Source: Blepharisma stoltei (Eukaryota > Ciliophora > Heterotrichea > Heterotrichida > Blepharismidae). Taken from it: a DNA stretch of 64,000 nt. Under the pieces are notes generated by a model. That model searched no databases. It was not told the DNA's origin and worked only from the letters and a program-made list of their open reading frames with translations. Positions 32,606-44,454 of the stretch are shown here, piece by piece (the first letter of the stretch is position 1; every line of letters starts with the position of its first letter). A program made the translations under genes and the position numbers. The stretch is taken from positions 437,501 to 501,500 of the forward strand of contig CAJZBQ010000023.1 in assembly GCA_914767885.1 (NCBI GenBank), in the 5' to 3' direction.

Positions 32606-33440
32606 TTATTGCTGTTTCACACCTTTCAGCAGGTTTTTTGATTTTTGCTTTAAATTTGTGGTGCTCATTGATTCATCACTTGAGCTGCTATCACCACTTG
32701 AAAAGCTTTTTTCGGGAAAACTATGATTTAAGTCTGAAAGATCTTTGGAATTTTTTTCGAAATCTTGAGGAGATGGAACTCCTATATATGACTCAGATTT
32801 GTGAGGACTTTGATATGATTAGATTAAGATTTTTTATAGCCATAAGTGGCATCCCTCTAGCTAGGCAACCTTGGCTCAGGAAAATGGCCTGCGCTGGGGT
32901 AAATATATGCACGGTCTAAACCAAAATTTCACACTCTTGAAATTTCTGGCGAAATTCATCTAATCTGACCTCAGAGTCAACTCCATATTTTTAAGCTATA
33001 CTTTGACCGGTGCTAAGTAGTCCCAATAAACAAAGACTATGTGAGAGGCAAACTGTCTACATCTTTTGGTAGAGATAGGAAAACCTTCGGGGAGAAATAA
33101 AACAAGGTATATACCACCCAAGTGATACTCAAAGCGACCTATGAACTCATCTTTCCGCACATATGGATGAGTCCTACCTGCATCACAGAGAGAACCTCAA
33201 AGTCAAGGTTAATTTTATTTTCTCCTTTCATATGATGGAATCAGAGTAATCATATTGAATTGTGGACCTTTGGGCTGCATTTTCGGAAAGTTCTCTAGCA
33301 GTTGTCAGGAGAGATGAAGGTAGTTCCATCCCATTTTCATCTGTGATTTCTTTTAGTCTTGAAAGGCGCTCGTTCATTTCTCTGATGAAGCTTTGAGAAA
33401 TCCCTTTTGAGGGCTCTCTACCAGAGCTGTTGATGAACAT
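32606..33440 (-). CDS. Small Ser/Asp-rich protein interrupted by a retroposon
   Basis: ATG 33440 gives MFINSSGREPSKGISQSFIR and a helical stretch to YDYSDSII. The rest (KNSKDLSDLNHSFPEKSFSS and on to LLKGVKQQ, TAA 32606-32608) lies on the other side of element 32820-33229. Removing the element with one 7-bp duplication and a 16-nt intron (32764-32779, GTTCCATCTCCTCAAG) gives 133 codons in frame. The intron is GC-richer than others here and is the weaker part of this model. No family recognised. Confidence 0.6.
32820..33229 (-). mobile_element. Retroposon-like element (E8), 410 bp, minus orientation
   Basis: A 7-bp repeat, ATATGAT, flanks it (32813-32819 and 33230-33236). On the minus strand it ends AAAAAATCTTAATCTA next to the left repeat, the same 3' signature as other elements. 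It shares CTCCCCGAAGGTTTTCC and neighbouring blocks with the element at about 26.4 kb. It contains no ORF of note. Confidence 0.7.
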
Positions 33441-33856
33441 AATTAATTACTTCATTAACAAAATAGAGTGGGATATAAAAGGCATTGCATTGGAGAGAAT
33501 TCAGTAAAAATATGAAATGAAAAAAATTCCTGTCAATCAATATATAAAAAATTAATTTATATTATTACTATTGAATCGTTTTATAAAATTCTTATTATAA
33601 TAGTAAATTTATATATAGAATTTTAGCATTACATGTTCAGAGCTCTAAAATAGGAATATACAAATTAAATTTAAAATAAAATTAAGATTTGATTATTTAG
33701 AAATGCCATTTTCTTAATAAACTAAACTAATATAAATCATTTTTTATCTTTCGATTTTACCTTTAGTTTCCTCACTCGAAGTTTTTCACTGAAGCCTAGT
33801 TTCCGTATCCTCTATGATACTTTGGATACATATCCTTTCTTCATATAATTTGTATC
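33441..33856. other. Intergenic, nothing recognised
   Basis: AT-rich spacer between two divergent genes; presumably holds both promoters. Confidence 0.5.
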
Positions 33857-36800
33857 ATGCAGTCTCCAGACTTTAAATACGACAGCTCACACTTTTTTCA
33901 TGATCTTATGATGTCCTGAACATTCCCAGTTATCAGTTTCTATAGAAAAAACATACCATCTCCAGACAATTTGATAAATATTCCTAAAAGGGTAAAATTT
34001 GATACTTCTCTTACAAGTCTTGAAGAAGAGTGGGCAAAAGAGTCAGTAAAGCCAAGCCCAAGCTTCCTAAAAGCTCTTTTAAGAGTAATTGGCTGAGATA
34101 TCTTCAAATATTTTTTGCCTGGAATTTTTGGGTACAATCTTGGTCTTGCACAAGCACTTTTAGTTATTTATCTAACAAGATACATTGAAGAGAGCTCAGC
34201 GGATCCATGGGATGGGGTTTTATATATCACTCTTTATGCTGTATCAACCCTTTTTTCTTACTTTTTCCTCAATCTTTCTGCTTTTAAAGTCTTCACTTTA
34301 ATTGCAAGAGTAAAATCAATGATTCCTTGCCTTTTATATCAAAAACTAGTAAATATATCTCAATTAGCAATATCAGAAGGCAACACTAAAGGCAAAATAG
34401 CGAATATAATTGGTTCCGAGCTTGAAATATTAGATGGGATGACCAGCTTAGTTTGGCTTTTTTCCTTGCCAATTTTTTTAATTGGGGCATTTTTTATTAT
34501 AGGCTTTACTACAGGAGTTGCTGGAGTTATTGGCTTAGTCGTAGTGATTTTGCATTTCCCAGCAATTATGCTGGTATGCAAAATAGCAGGGAATTTTAGA
34601 ATTAAAGTGAATATTGCAGGAGATGTAAGGATTAAGATGATCACGAGCTTAATTGAAGGGATAAGAATTGTGAAATTATATGGATGGGAAAGCCCTAATT
34701 TAGAAACTATTTTTAAGCAGAGAGCTCTTGAAATTAAAACTGCTTATAAAAAAATCTGCTTTTTAAGTCTAAATCGTACACTTAGTAATGGCGGGATCGG
34801 TTTAACCCTTTTTATTACCTTTCTTATATATATTTATTTAGGAAATGAGCTAGAACCAGGCATAGTTTACTCGACAGCCACAATATTGCTAATGACCCAA
34901 ACTATGGTCTCTTATATAGGGTCCTTACTCCCTCTCTCCATGAGGGAAAAAACAATTTTGTTCGATCATGGGGAGGCGTTAATTAAATCTTATATAAAAT
35001 TTTTCTTTTTCGAAATTTAAAAAAATCGAAAAGTTGGAAAGAAAAAATTAATTTAATTTATAAAATTTATGTATTAAATTGCAAGCTGTTTAAAATTCAA
35101 TATAATCGGCTAGATATTTATTTATCAAAATATTATTTCATAAAAATTATTGTTCGCTCACGGAAGGTGGTTTTTACACAAAAAATAGAGATTTTCCAAT
35201 GTTTGTTTTATGGATGTGGGGCGGAGTTAGCTGTTTTTCAATTATTTTTATTCATAATCGCAATGAAAAGAGTTACCGAAATTCTCGTAATTAAAAATAA
35301 TACTAGAGTTTCACTCGAAAACTCAGAAGATTATGCGATAAAGTTAAGCAATGCGAATTTTTCATGGAAAGAAGCTGGAGAAATCCGGGGAATTTCAAGA
35401 AAATCGTTAAAAATTGACGCAGAAGTAACTACTTATGATGGCGATATAGTGCTAGAGCATGTCAATGCTAAAGTGAGAAAGGGGGAACTGGTAATTGTAG
35501 TTGGGCCAGTTGGCTGTGGAAAAACTAGCTTGCTTATGGGATTAATGCAAGAAATTCCGCTGATTGGTGGAGATATGAGTATCAATGGCAGTATAGCTGT
35601 TGCAGGAGAAGACCCATGAATAGTTTCAGGGACTATCAAAGATAATGTCTTAATGGGACTCGAGTATGAAGAAAAATTTTATAAAAAGGTCATTTCAGCT
35701 TGTGCGTTAGATAAAGATATAGAAAAATTCAAATTTGGTGATAATACATGAGTAGGGGATAAAGGAATAACTTTAAGTGGAGGACAGAAAGCAAGACTTA
35801 GCTTAGCTAGAGCTGCCTACACTAATAGAGATATATTATTGCTTGATGATCCTTTAAGTGCAGTTGACGCAGAAGTCAGTTCTCATTTATTTAAAAAATG
35901 CATAAAAGATTTTCTAAGAGAGAAAACAGTAATTCTAGCAACTCATCAGACTCATTATATATCTGAAGCCGATAAAATTTTGGTTTTAAATTCAGGCTCA
36001 CAGCTGTTTTTTGGAGAATTTAATGACTTGAAACTAAAAGAAAATATCATGAATTTAATTGGAGAAGCTGGCCATCAGAAACCAAAAGCTGAACAAAAAT
36101 CTTCTGTAAATGGAGTACGCGATATTGAGTTTAATACTGATGCAAAAGGTAAATCATTAATGCAAGAAGAAGAAAAAACAATAATGACAATTCCTTTTAA
36201 AATTTATTATAAATTTTTGACACTTGGAAGCAAAAATTGATTGATGATTCCAATTCTTTTAGCCATTTTAACAGTGACTCAAGCGCTTTACAGCATGACA
36301 TTATGGTGGCTGTCAGTGTGATCCAAAGCAGATCCATCAGATCAAGGGAGTTCTTTTTACTTGTGGGTTTATGCAGTCATTATTTTATGCCTGTATCTTT
36401 TTACTTACTTAAGAGGATTCTTATTCGGAGTCGGTTTATTAAAAAATGCTGAAAAATTGCATAACTCAGCTTTAAAAGGAATAACAGAATCAGAAGTTTC
36501 ATTTTTTGATAAAAATCCTACTGGTAATATGGTTGCAAGATTTTCCAAAGATACAATGATGGTTGATGAGACCCTTATAACATTTTTTATCGAATTTATC
36601 AGCACAACCATACTTTTACTTGGAAATGTTACTGTTATTGCTATTATTGCTCCCCCTAACTTAGCAGCAATAATAGCCTTTTTGTTTTATCTTTTCATTC
36701 TTATAAGAACCATAGTACCGTTAACTACAGTTTTAAAGCGTCTTGAGCTTGCCTCTAAAAGTCCAATACTATCATTAGTAAATTCTACTTTAAGCGGTCT

Positions 36801-37938
36801 GCCAGTTATTCGTTGCCTTGATCTTCAACAAAAGTTCACTAAAGAAATGAAAAAGTTTGTCACTCACAACTTAAGAGCTTATCTAACCTATCATATGATG
36901 CTCAGGTTTTATCAAGGTTACTCAGAGCTTGGCGCTACTATTGTAAGCATTTTAAATGTCATTATTTTGATACTTTATAAAGGAAACATAAGCAACAGCG
37001 TTGCTGCTATGAGTATATCTTTTACAATTTCTACATCAGGATGGGCTAATTGGTGGGCAAAAACAATGATTGAAACTGAAAATTTGATGGCCTCTCCACA
37101 AAGGCTGCTGGAGTATTCTGAAATTCCTAAGGAGGGAGATTATGAGTCAGATATTGATTTTAAGATTACAAATGGCCACATTGAGTTCAAAAATCTTTAT
37201 ATGAAATATAGAGAAAATTTGCCATGTGTCCTTAAATCATTAAACTTAAAAATTGAAGGAGGAAAAAAGGTTGGAATAATTGGAAGGACGGGCGCTGGCA
37301 AATCTTCAATAATGCATGCTTTATTTCGACTAGTAAACCCTTGCTCTGGAACTATTTTTATTGATGGGCAAAACTATTTAGAAATCGGACTTCATCAACT
37401 CAGAAAACAGTTGTCTGTGATTCCACAAAGCCCAACTATATTTTTAGCCAGTATTAGGGATAATCTTGATCCTTTTCATGAGCATACTGATGAAGAAATA
37501 GATGAAGTCTTAAAACATTCAAAACTATATGATTTGGTCTCAGCTTTTCCACAAGGTCTCGACCATATTTTAGCAGGCGATGGTGGAAACTTATCAGCAG
37601 GACAGAAACAGCTATTTTGTCTTGCAAGAGCCTTAATTAGGAAGAATAAAATTGTTATGATGGATGAAGCAACTGCAAATGTGGATAGAGAAACTGATAA
37701 GCTGATACAGAAAAAAATTAAGAAAAAGTTTAGAGGAAGCACTTTACTTATAGTTGCTCATAGACTGAGGACAATTGTAGACTCTGATATAATAATTGTG
37801 ATGGATGGAGGAGCTTGCAAAGAGATAGACTCACCTAAAATGTTGGTGAGTCAAGAATCATCATTATTTCGAAAAATGATTATGTGCACTGGAGCTGAGG
37901 AATCCAACTATTTATTAAATAAAATTTCAAGCCACTAA
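33857..37938 (+). CDS. ABC transporter, ABCC/MRP subfamily
   Basis: 1259 residues after excision of IES 34926-35227. The N-terminal SWTFPVI and LEEEWAKE are typical of ABCC proteins without TMD0. TMD1 is followed by NBD1 with Walker A GPVGCGKTS, signature LSGGQKARLSLARA and Walker B ILLLDDPLSAVD. TMD2 is followed by NBD2 with GRTGAGKSS, LSAGQKQLFCLARAL and IVMMDEATANVD. LSAGQ in place of LSGGQ at NBD2 is a normal ABCC variant. At least five Trp codons are TGA (GEDPW, DNTWVGD, SKNWLM and others). It probably exports organic anions or conjugates; the substrate cannot be told. Confidence 0.95.
34926..35227. mobile_element. TA-bounded IES, family A (302 bp)
   Basis: The left end TACTCCCTCTCTCCATGAGG and the right end TTATGGATGTGGGGCGGAGT then TA (35228-35229). 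Excision joins SYIGSL to AVFQLFLFIIAMKRV within TMD1 in frame. Confidence 0.93.
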
Positions 37939-38030
37939 TTATCAGTTATTATAAAATAATGATATGAATACTTCATGAGTCTTTCTGATATCCATCCATC
38001 ATTACTTTAATATTATATTGAAACAGCATC

Positions 38031-38960
38031 TTACTGCTGTTTTTGCCACGCAAGATAATCTTCTCATATTCCCATAATATTTTTTTGGATTCTCCTCAAG
38101 TGATGAACAGCTAATGGCTTTTTCGCTTCTTTCATACTTTTCTCAATCCTTTCAGCAACAGCTGCTCCATCTGACCTAGAAGACCTAAATCGATAGTCAG
38201 CCTCGTTATTTGGATCTGAATAAATGTGAATAGTTTCCATCTCAATGTCAAAATTTTCCCCACTTTTTGGATAGCTTACTTTCTCCTCTTCTTTCAATGA
38301 AGCTTTTAATGCTTTTTCAAGATCATCATCTTCTTCTTCCAAAATATCAAGAAGTTGTACTTTTTTTTTGTCTTTTTTGGCAACAATAATTTTTGTTCCA
38401 TCAGAAATCATACAGTCATTAAGAGTGCAATCATCATACCCTATTAGTTTTCGTGTCTCTGAAGTGCTTGATTCTAATTTCAACTCTATTACTTCCGGAT
38501 CAATGCTGAATTTTTTCCCTAAATAATCTTTTAGATCTTTGAAGGTGATCTTTGATGAAACCATAAGAGATTTTCACGTTATCATTGCATACTTAGTGTC
38601 TTGAGAGTTTCAGACTAAAATATGGATTGGAGTCAGATCTGGCTGGCCATCAACAATAAAAAGTTCTACTTCAGGGCCACCTTGATATCATAGTTTAAGG
38701 GCGTTCCACGATGCGCTTGAAATAAGCATAATATCGTTTATACTGAGAGATAGCTTGAGAGACGAGCCTTCAAACAAAGACTCGTTGCTAATTGGACCTG
38801 GGCAAGGACCTGTTGCATCTCGATAGTAGCCTACATAATCGCACCAAGAGTTTCACCACGGATTTGCTATCGCAAATACAGTTTGAGAAGCTTCGACTAA
38901 CTCGTTTACAGACTCTGGCTCATAACCTAAAATAACTATTCTTTGATTTGAAGGATCCAT
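38031..38960 (-). CDS. DUSP domain plus ubiquitin-like domain protein
   Basis: 309 residues from ATG 38960, eight or so TGA-Trp. The N-terminal 120 residues read as a DUSP domain: NPWWNSWCDYVGYYRD, PGPISNESLF, and WNALKLWYQGGPEVELF. A ubiquitin-like region (FKDLKDYLGKKFSIDPEVIE, DGTKIIVAK) follows, then a UIM-like DDLEKALKASLKEEE. This is the arrangement at the N-terminus of USP4/11/15-type deubiquitinases, but no peptidase domain follows; the frame ends in TAA 38031-38033. It is probably an adaptor rather than an enzyme. Confidence 0.82.
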
Positions 38961-39095
38961 TATTAAATATATTGAAAATGAATTTTCCACAATAAAATAT
39001 AGCATCTATCATAAACATAAGAGTTCCCTATATGCAGATCTTTTAAAGTAATAATTTAATGAGAAATTAAATGATAGAAAAATATTTATAAGTAA

Positions 39096-42000
39096 TTATT
39101 CTGCACAACAAAAATAGCCTTGGGTGATCATAAGCCTAAACCTTTCTTTATATGCAAGTGGCAGCAAAGGTGGATTGGAGTCTTCTTTCAAAGCATTTCC
39201 TGTGATTGCTTTATTTAAATCACATAGCTGGAAATAGTCCATAATTGCAGCAGCCACTTTCTTTTCTGACTTCGAAACCACCAATAAGAGTGAATAATCA
39301 ATGATGTTTTGTTTTGCTAAGAGTATAGTATCATTCCAAATCCCAGCATTCAGAACTTCGCTCATTTCTTGATTCAAACAAATAGGCAACCCTCTAAAGT
39401 CTTCTAAAAAGCTCAAATCAACCTTTCCTTTTTCCTGGAATAATTACTATGGTGGTGGCGAGAAAATATATCCTTACCGAAAACGCACTACTGTGGACGC
39501 CAAAACGGCATTATAGCCTAAGCCAACGCCCAGGCCCTTTGATTCTAACCCTAAGATAGCTGTATGGCTGCCATATGGGGGTGGCCTTGCTGCAGTCATT
39601 CCAGTATTTGTCATCAGGATTTTTTTGGGCCACTGATTCTTTCCTTTCCGACTCGGAGGGTACGCAGTTCTTTTTTCCTGGGTGTCACATCTCCCAATGG
39701 CGATTGACAGGAGGTATCTGGGCAACCTTTACCTCCATAGCACCAGATGGCGCATTGACAGAGCGTCTTTCTAGCCCATCGAGAATCTTGGAGATCGAGT
39801 GCAAGCCCTGCTCCTTAAGAAGATCACTGTTCTAAATAGCGGCTGAATTTCCACCCGGCAAGCAGGGTGGTGCTAATTGAAGCATGCGGAAGCATCAAAT
39901 CTGGAAGACGTTAAGAATCTTAATTTAATTAATTTCCTGGCAATATTTGCTTACCCCTTTAAGATCATAACTTTCTGAGTCTTCAGGCATTTGATACCTT
40001 AAATATTGCATCAATATAAGATATTCGTTTCTGGTTCACCCAGTGCTATGGTTTGTGACTTTAATTTTGTAGCCCCCAACCGTTTTCATGAGCCTTGAAG
40101 GCATTCCTTTAAAACAATGCTTGTACATATGTCTAAAATAGTTCGGGGCTAGCTCTAAGAACATAGCAAATTCAGACTCACTCAAGACTTTTAATATGAA
40201 CCTTTTATCATGCGAAATAAAGCTCCTTCGCTTGCCTGGCAAGTCGTCGAGCCTTTCGGATCTTATAATTGACTGTAAAAATTCATCACCAAGTCCATAC
40301 CAAGCTTTCCTGAGCGCTTCAAATTTTTTAGCAAAATAAACAGTGACTGTTATAGTTAGCCTTTCTCCATACAAAATCCTCAAGTCCTCTTTCCTTTTTG
40401 CCTCTTCATAGTTGGAAACCTCAAATACAAAATGAGGGTCTGGAGTTGACAATAATTCATTTTCAAAATATTCATTAAAATCTTCTTGAGCTTCTTTATT
40501 TATGATACTCTGATGATATGAGATAGAGTTCAATGTATAAGCTACAATTGAGAGCCTATCTTTTTCTTCTACTGATATCCATTGTCCGCCTTGTCCTAAT
40601 GGCAGTGTCATTGCTCCGTTTCTTAGGGTTTTAAATGAAGGGCTGTCAAGGAAAGCATCTTTTTCACTAAAAGGCTCAGCTGAGAGAAAAACTGATGTAG
40701 GCTCTTCTAGGGTTTTTAGGCTGAGGTTTGCATCAATTGCCATTTCTCTAATTCGGATTGTTTCTGGTTCTGCTAGTTTGTAGCCCAGTTTAATGCGTAG
40801 AATATTGTTTATAGTAGTTTCAAGTTGGACCTTTATATAATAGATTGGAAATTTTCTTATGAATTTATGTTTATTCTGGGATTTCAGTATTATAAGCATT
40901 TTTATACTATTAAAAAGTGGAATCCTAGAAAAAAATTTTCAATCCATAATATCACAACATTTAAAAAATAAGCTTCGCTTATAGTTTTCAAGGCAAAGCT
41001 GACTTGGATAAGATGAAAGCTGAGATTTCATGAGCTTATTTGTAGTTTTATCAATTGCTTCTTTAATGCTGTTAGCCTTTTCACGTAGCACGTCCCATTC
41101 AGTTTCTTCTTCTTGGCCCTCTCTTTTGATTTTTTCTCTAACTCCTCCCCTCCGTGAGTGAACAAAACCATTAGAAAAATCCTATTTTTTGCCTCCGTGT
41201 GTGAACAAAAATTTTTTTAATAGAAATAATTTTTTATGAAAAAAAATTTGATATATAATTGATAATTAGTACAATGAAATCTAGAGCTAATTCTGTTTAA
41301 TTTTAAACGAATTGCTTTTTAAAATATAAATTTTATAAATTAAATTAATATTTGTTTCCCAATTTATGCAAATTAGGATTTTTTTTAAAATTTCGAAAAA
41401 AAAATTTTCTATAAAATTTATATATAAATTTTTTTTAAAAAAAAAAATTAACCCCTTCCGTGAATGAACAAAATTTTTTTGTTCACTCACGGAGGGGGGG
41501 AGTAAGATCTCTATCTATATGGTCAAGTTGATCAAGAACTGATTTTACGGTTGATTTAAGCTGATTGAAGTCGCTTTCTAACGATTGGCTGGCATACTCA
41601 AAGCTAGTCAATTGAGGAACAAGCTCATAAATTGGATTTTCTTCTCTTTCTATAAAAATGCGAGCTCCAGACAGATAAAATATAAATCTTGATGAATAGA
41701 AATCATGGTGACATCTTACTCTTTTATGGATAAATAGAACTAACTTTTACACTTTCTATTAATATTCATTATTTACCTAACTCCCCCCCTTTAAATTGGA
41801 ACAAAATATAGGTAAAATTTCCACTTTTTTGGTAAATTAACCCCCTTTTAAATTGGAACAAAATTTAATTTTATAATAAAAAATTTTATATATATAAATC
41901 ATAATTTTTATGTAAAAAGTTTCGATATAATTTAAATGTTTCTTCTTAACTAAAATTAAAAATTTAGTTGTATACTGCTCTTGTTTAAAGAATAGAGTAT

Positions 42001-44454
42001 AAAGAGCATCTTATTCAAATAAATTTATTATCCTTAATTGTAAATTTTTTAAAAAAATTTTTCAAAAAAATTTTATTTGTTTTGATAAAAATGATATTTT
42101 TTATTTAAATAGCTTTGATATAAATTAATACGAATTCTTTCCAAAAATTCAAAATTTACTTATCTCTTGCTTTATTTTAAAGAATAGAGTATAAATAACA
42201 TCTTATTTAAACAAAATTAGCACTTTGATTAATAAATTTTCTAAAATATTTTTTTTATATCAAAAAAAAATAATAATTTTTGTGTAAATAGTTTTGATAC
42301 CAATTAATATTGGCGTATTAATTAATAATAAAATTTTAGTTATATCTTGCTTTGTTTTAAAGGATAAAGAGTAAATAGCATTTTATTAAAACAAATTTAT
42401 TAATCTAATTCGATAAATTTTTGAAATTTATTTTTTTAAATTTTATATAAATTTGTTTTTATAAAACATTTTATAATGATTTTTTTTTTTAAAAAAATTT
42501 TCTTAACCCCCCTTTAAATTGAAACAAAATTTTTTAGTTCCAATTTAAAGGGGGGAGGGGAGTAAGATAAGATAGACTATTTCCAAAAATAGCGACTTTA
42601 ATGAAAAAATTGTAGATAAATTTATGAAAAGAGTACTCCCAAGTCGCCTTACTCAACAAAACTGAGCATTCATCTAATTTTTTACAATGCTTGCATGCTC
42701 TTGTCATAACGATTTCATCATTACTCCCCGAGTTTGATTTAGAAATCACCAATTTTGCTCTTCTGTCTCCTTTAATATAGTAAAACACGTGATTTTTCAA
42801 AGGCTGCCCACATTCATATTCACACAAATCATCGATTGTTTTGGAAGCATTTGATAAAAATTCACCCAAGGTTCTATCATTTTTCCCATAGAAATCTAAA
42901 TTCAGCTTTCTAGTCTTATGGCAAATTTTATTTTGGCAAACAGAAATCATTTTATAGTCTGCATTTGTTGCATAAAAATTAATGAAGATATGAGGAACTA
43001 CATTTACTGACCCTTGGATCAGAAAACTTCTTTCAATTCTAATATTTCTGTACTCTACGGATAGTCTTTTAATTGCAATTTTAATTTTTTTCAGCATTTC
43101 TATGCTCGGCCCAGACAAAATAATCGTGCTCACAAGTGTGGGGTACTCAGGATCTATAAAATGAGCGTAATTTTCTTTTCCAATGGCCTCCACAAAAAAC
43201 TTCCCACAATCTCCTAAATAAATACTTGTATTTGAGCTCTGGTCAAGCGAATTTAAAACTTTCCCCAATGTGCACCTAGCGACCAATTCCAAATCTTTCA
43301 GCTTCACTTTTACAAAAGTCGCGATATTTAACGATATCAGCTCGTTTAGAGCGTTTAACGGCATACTATTTTCTATCAAAATTATATTCGGCCCCATGCT
43401 TTTTATTTTTTTTACCATGATTTTTGTATAATTTTCTTCCTGATCTACAAGTTTATGCATTGCGACTAACTTTTTTTCTGAGCCGCCAAAGTCAGCGGAT
43501 CCTGAGAGTATCAAAAGTTTAGGCTTGTCGAAAGCCTTGGTCATCCTTTTATTTGCAGTGTTTTTCTTTATAATGACTCCATTTATGTATTTCGTTAAGG
43601 AATCGTCAGAATATTTTACTAGAACAAATTTCAAATAAGAGGCAATACTCATAGCATCTTGCCTGTATCTGATGGAAGGACAGAGAGTGCTGACAATTTG
43701 CTTTACAATTTTAATAATGGTGGATTCTCAAGCCTGATTGATTCCTAATTCTAAAAGCAGAGCTTGGGCTCTGGTTTCTAAGAATTCATTGGAGTATTCA
43801 TTGAAGCCTTTATGGTAGTCTGTTGTCAATTCTGATAGCAAGTCTTTTACTTTTGATTCAGTTCTCTTAATTTCAATAAATTTGGATTTTAATTCAGATG
43901 ATTCTTGCAACTTGGAGTCTTCGTTCATTTTAAGCAATATTTCAGGGCTAGTCATCGAAGGGGTTGCAAGGTGCATAGAAGGCCTTGGTCTTGGTGTCTG
44001 AAGCATAACTAACTTCTCCACTATAAAGAAAAAAAGTCTATGAAAAAAATATATATTTTTTTAGGAAATTCTTCCAACAAAAAATTTCTGAATACAAAAA
44101 ATATTATAGCAAAAATTGTTAAATATAAATAAAGCTCTAGCTTATTCTATTAAATTTAAGCAGCTTTAGCTCTAAAACGTAAATTTTATATTTCTAATTT
44201 CAATTTATTGCCAAATAGATTTTTTCAATACAGTCTTATTGGAATAAGCATTTCTCACATGACCTGTAGATTCAATTCCCATTTTCCAACTGCTTTTTTG
44301 GAGATGAGCAGTTTGCACAAAAAATCAAGCCACAATATCTGCAATGGTGTCTCCTTCTTACAGCGTTAAACGGCTTTTCGCACTTAAAGCAAGTTTTACC
44401 TGAATAATCAGGCATCCAAAACTCTCGGTTCAATATAGTGAATTCTGATGCCAT
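39096..44454 (-). CDS. FAB1: FAB1/PIKfyve phosphatidylinositol-3-phosphate 5-kinase
   Basis: One gene spread over 5.4 kb and cut by at least four insertions. From ATG 44454: an FYVE zinc finger (RRHHCRYCGLIFC), a linker, a Cpn60/TCP1-like domain (LILSGSADFGG, NIILIENSMPLNAL), the CCR region (YECGQPLKNHVFYY, RCHHDFY), and the C-terminal PIPK lipid-kinase domain (SFISHDKRFILKVLSESE, SYDLKG, WNDTILLAKQNIIDYSLLL). Stop TAA is at 39096-39098. All known domains of the family are present in order, at about 1140 codons. The insertions are 39439-39932 (retroposon), 41139-41502, 41778-42562 and 44010-44244 (IESs). A further short removal of length 2 mod 3 is required next to 41778. It makes PI(3,5)P2 on endosomes and contractile or lysosomal membranes. 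Confidence 0.93.
39439..39932 (+). mobile_element. Retroposon-like element (E5), 494 bp, in the PIPK domain
   Basis: TTTCCTGG is repeated at both edges (39431-39438 and 39933-39940). It starts AATAATTACTATGGTGGTGG and ends GTTAAGAATCTTAATTTAA. It is GC-rich. Removing it with one repeat gives DLKGVSKYCQEKGKVDLSFL in frame, which is the correct junction for the lipid-kinase domain. Left in place it would remove the last 110 residues including the conserved WNDT and DYSLL motifs. Confidence 0.88.
41139..41502. mobile_element. TA-bounded IES, family A (364 bp)
   Basis: The left end TAACTCCTCCCCTCCGTGAG and the right end CTCACGGAGGGGGGGAG then TA (41503-41504). Excision gives HIDRDLREKIKREGQEEE in frame. 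It is close in sequence to the element at 22768-23141 (GTGAGTGAACA subtype). Confidence 0.93.
41709..41777. other. Probable short IES beside the large family B IES
   Basis: To join GNSLSYL to KRVRCHHDFY in FAB1, a further removal of about 47-71 bp (length 2 mod 3) is needed next to 41778. Several TA pairs would do; one gives SYLKRVRCHHDFY. No 15-17 nt intron works. The large IES would then sit inside, or abut, the short one. Boundaries are not determined. Confidence 0.5.
41778..42562. mobile_element. TA-bounded IES, large family B (785 bp)
   Basis: The left end TAACTCCCCCCCTTTAAATT and the right end TTAAAGGGGGGAGGGGAG then TA (42563-42564). Its interior is the reverse complement, with divergence, of the 21897-22703 element, including the three roughly 170-bp repeats. 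Excision alone leaves a stop four codons later, so a second short removal on its left side is also needed. Confidence 0.9.
44010..44244. mobile_element. TA-bounded IES, degraded family A (235 bp)
   Basis: TA at 44010-44011 and 44245-44246. The left end TAACTTCTCCACTATAAAG is a weak family A match. The interior has the family A motif around GCTCTAGCTTATTCTATTAA. Excision joins the end of the FYVE finger (SCEKCL) to VMLQTPRPRPSM in frame. Confidence 0.8.
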
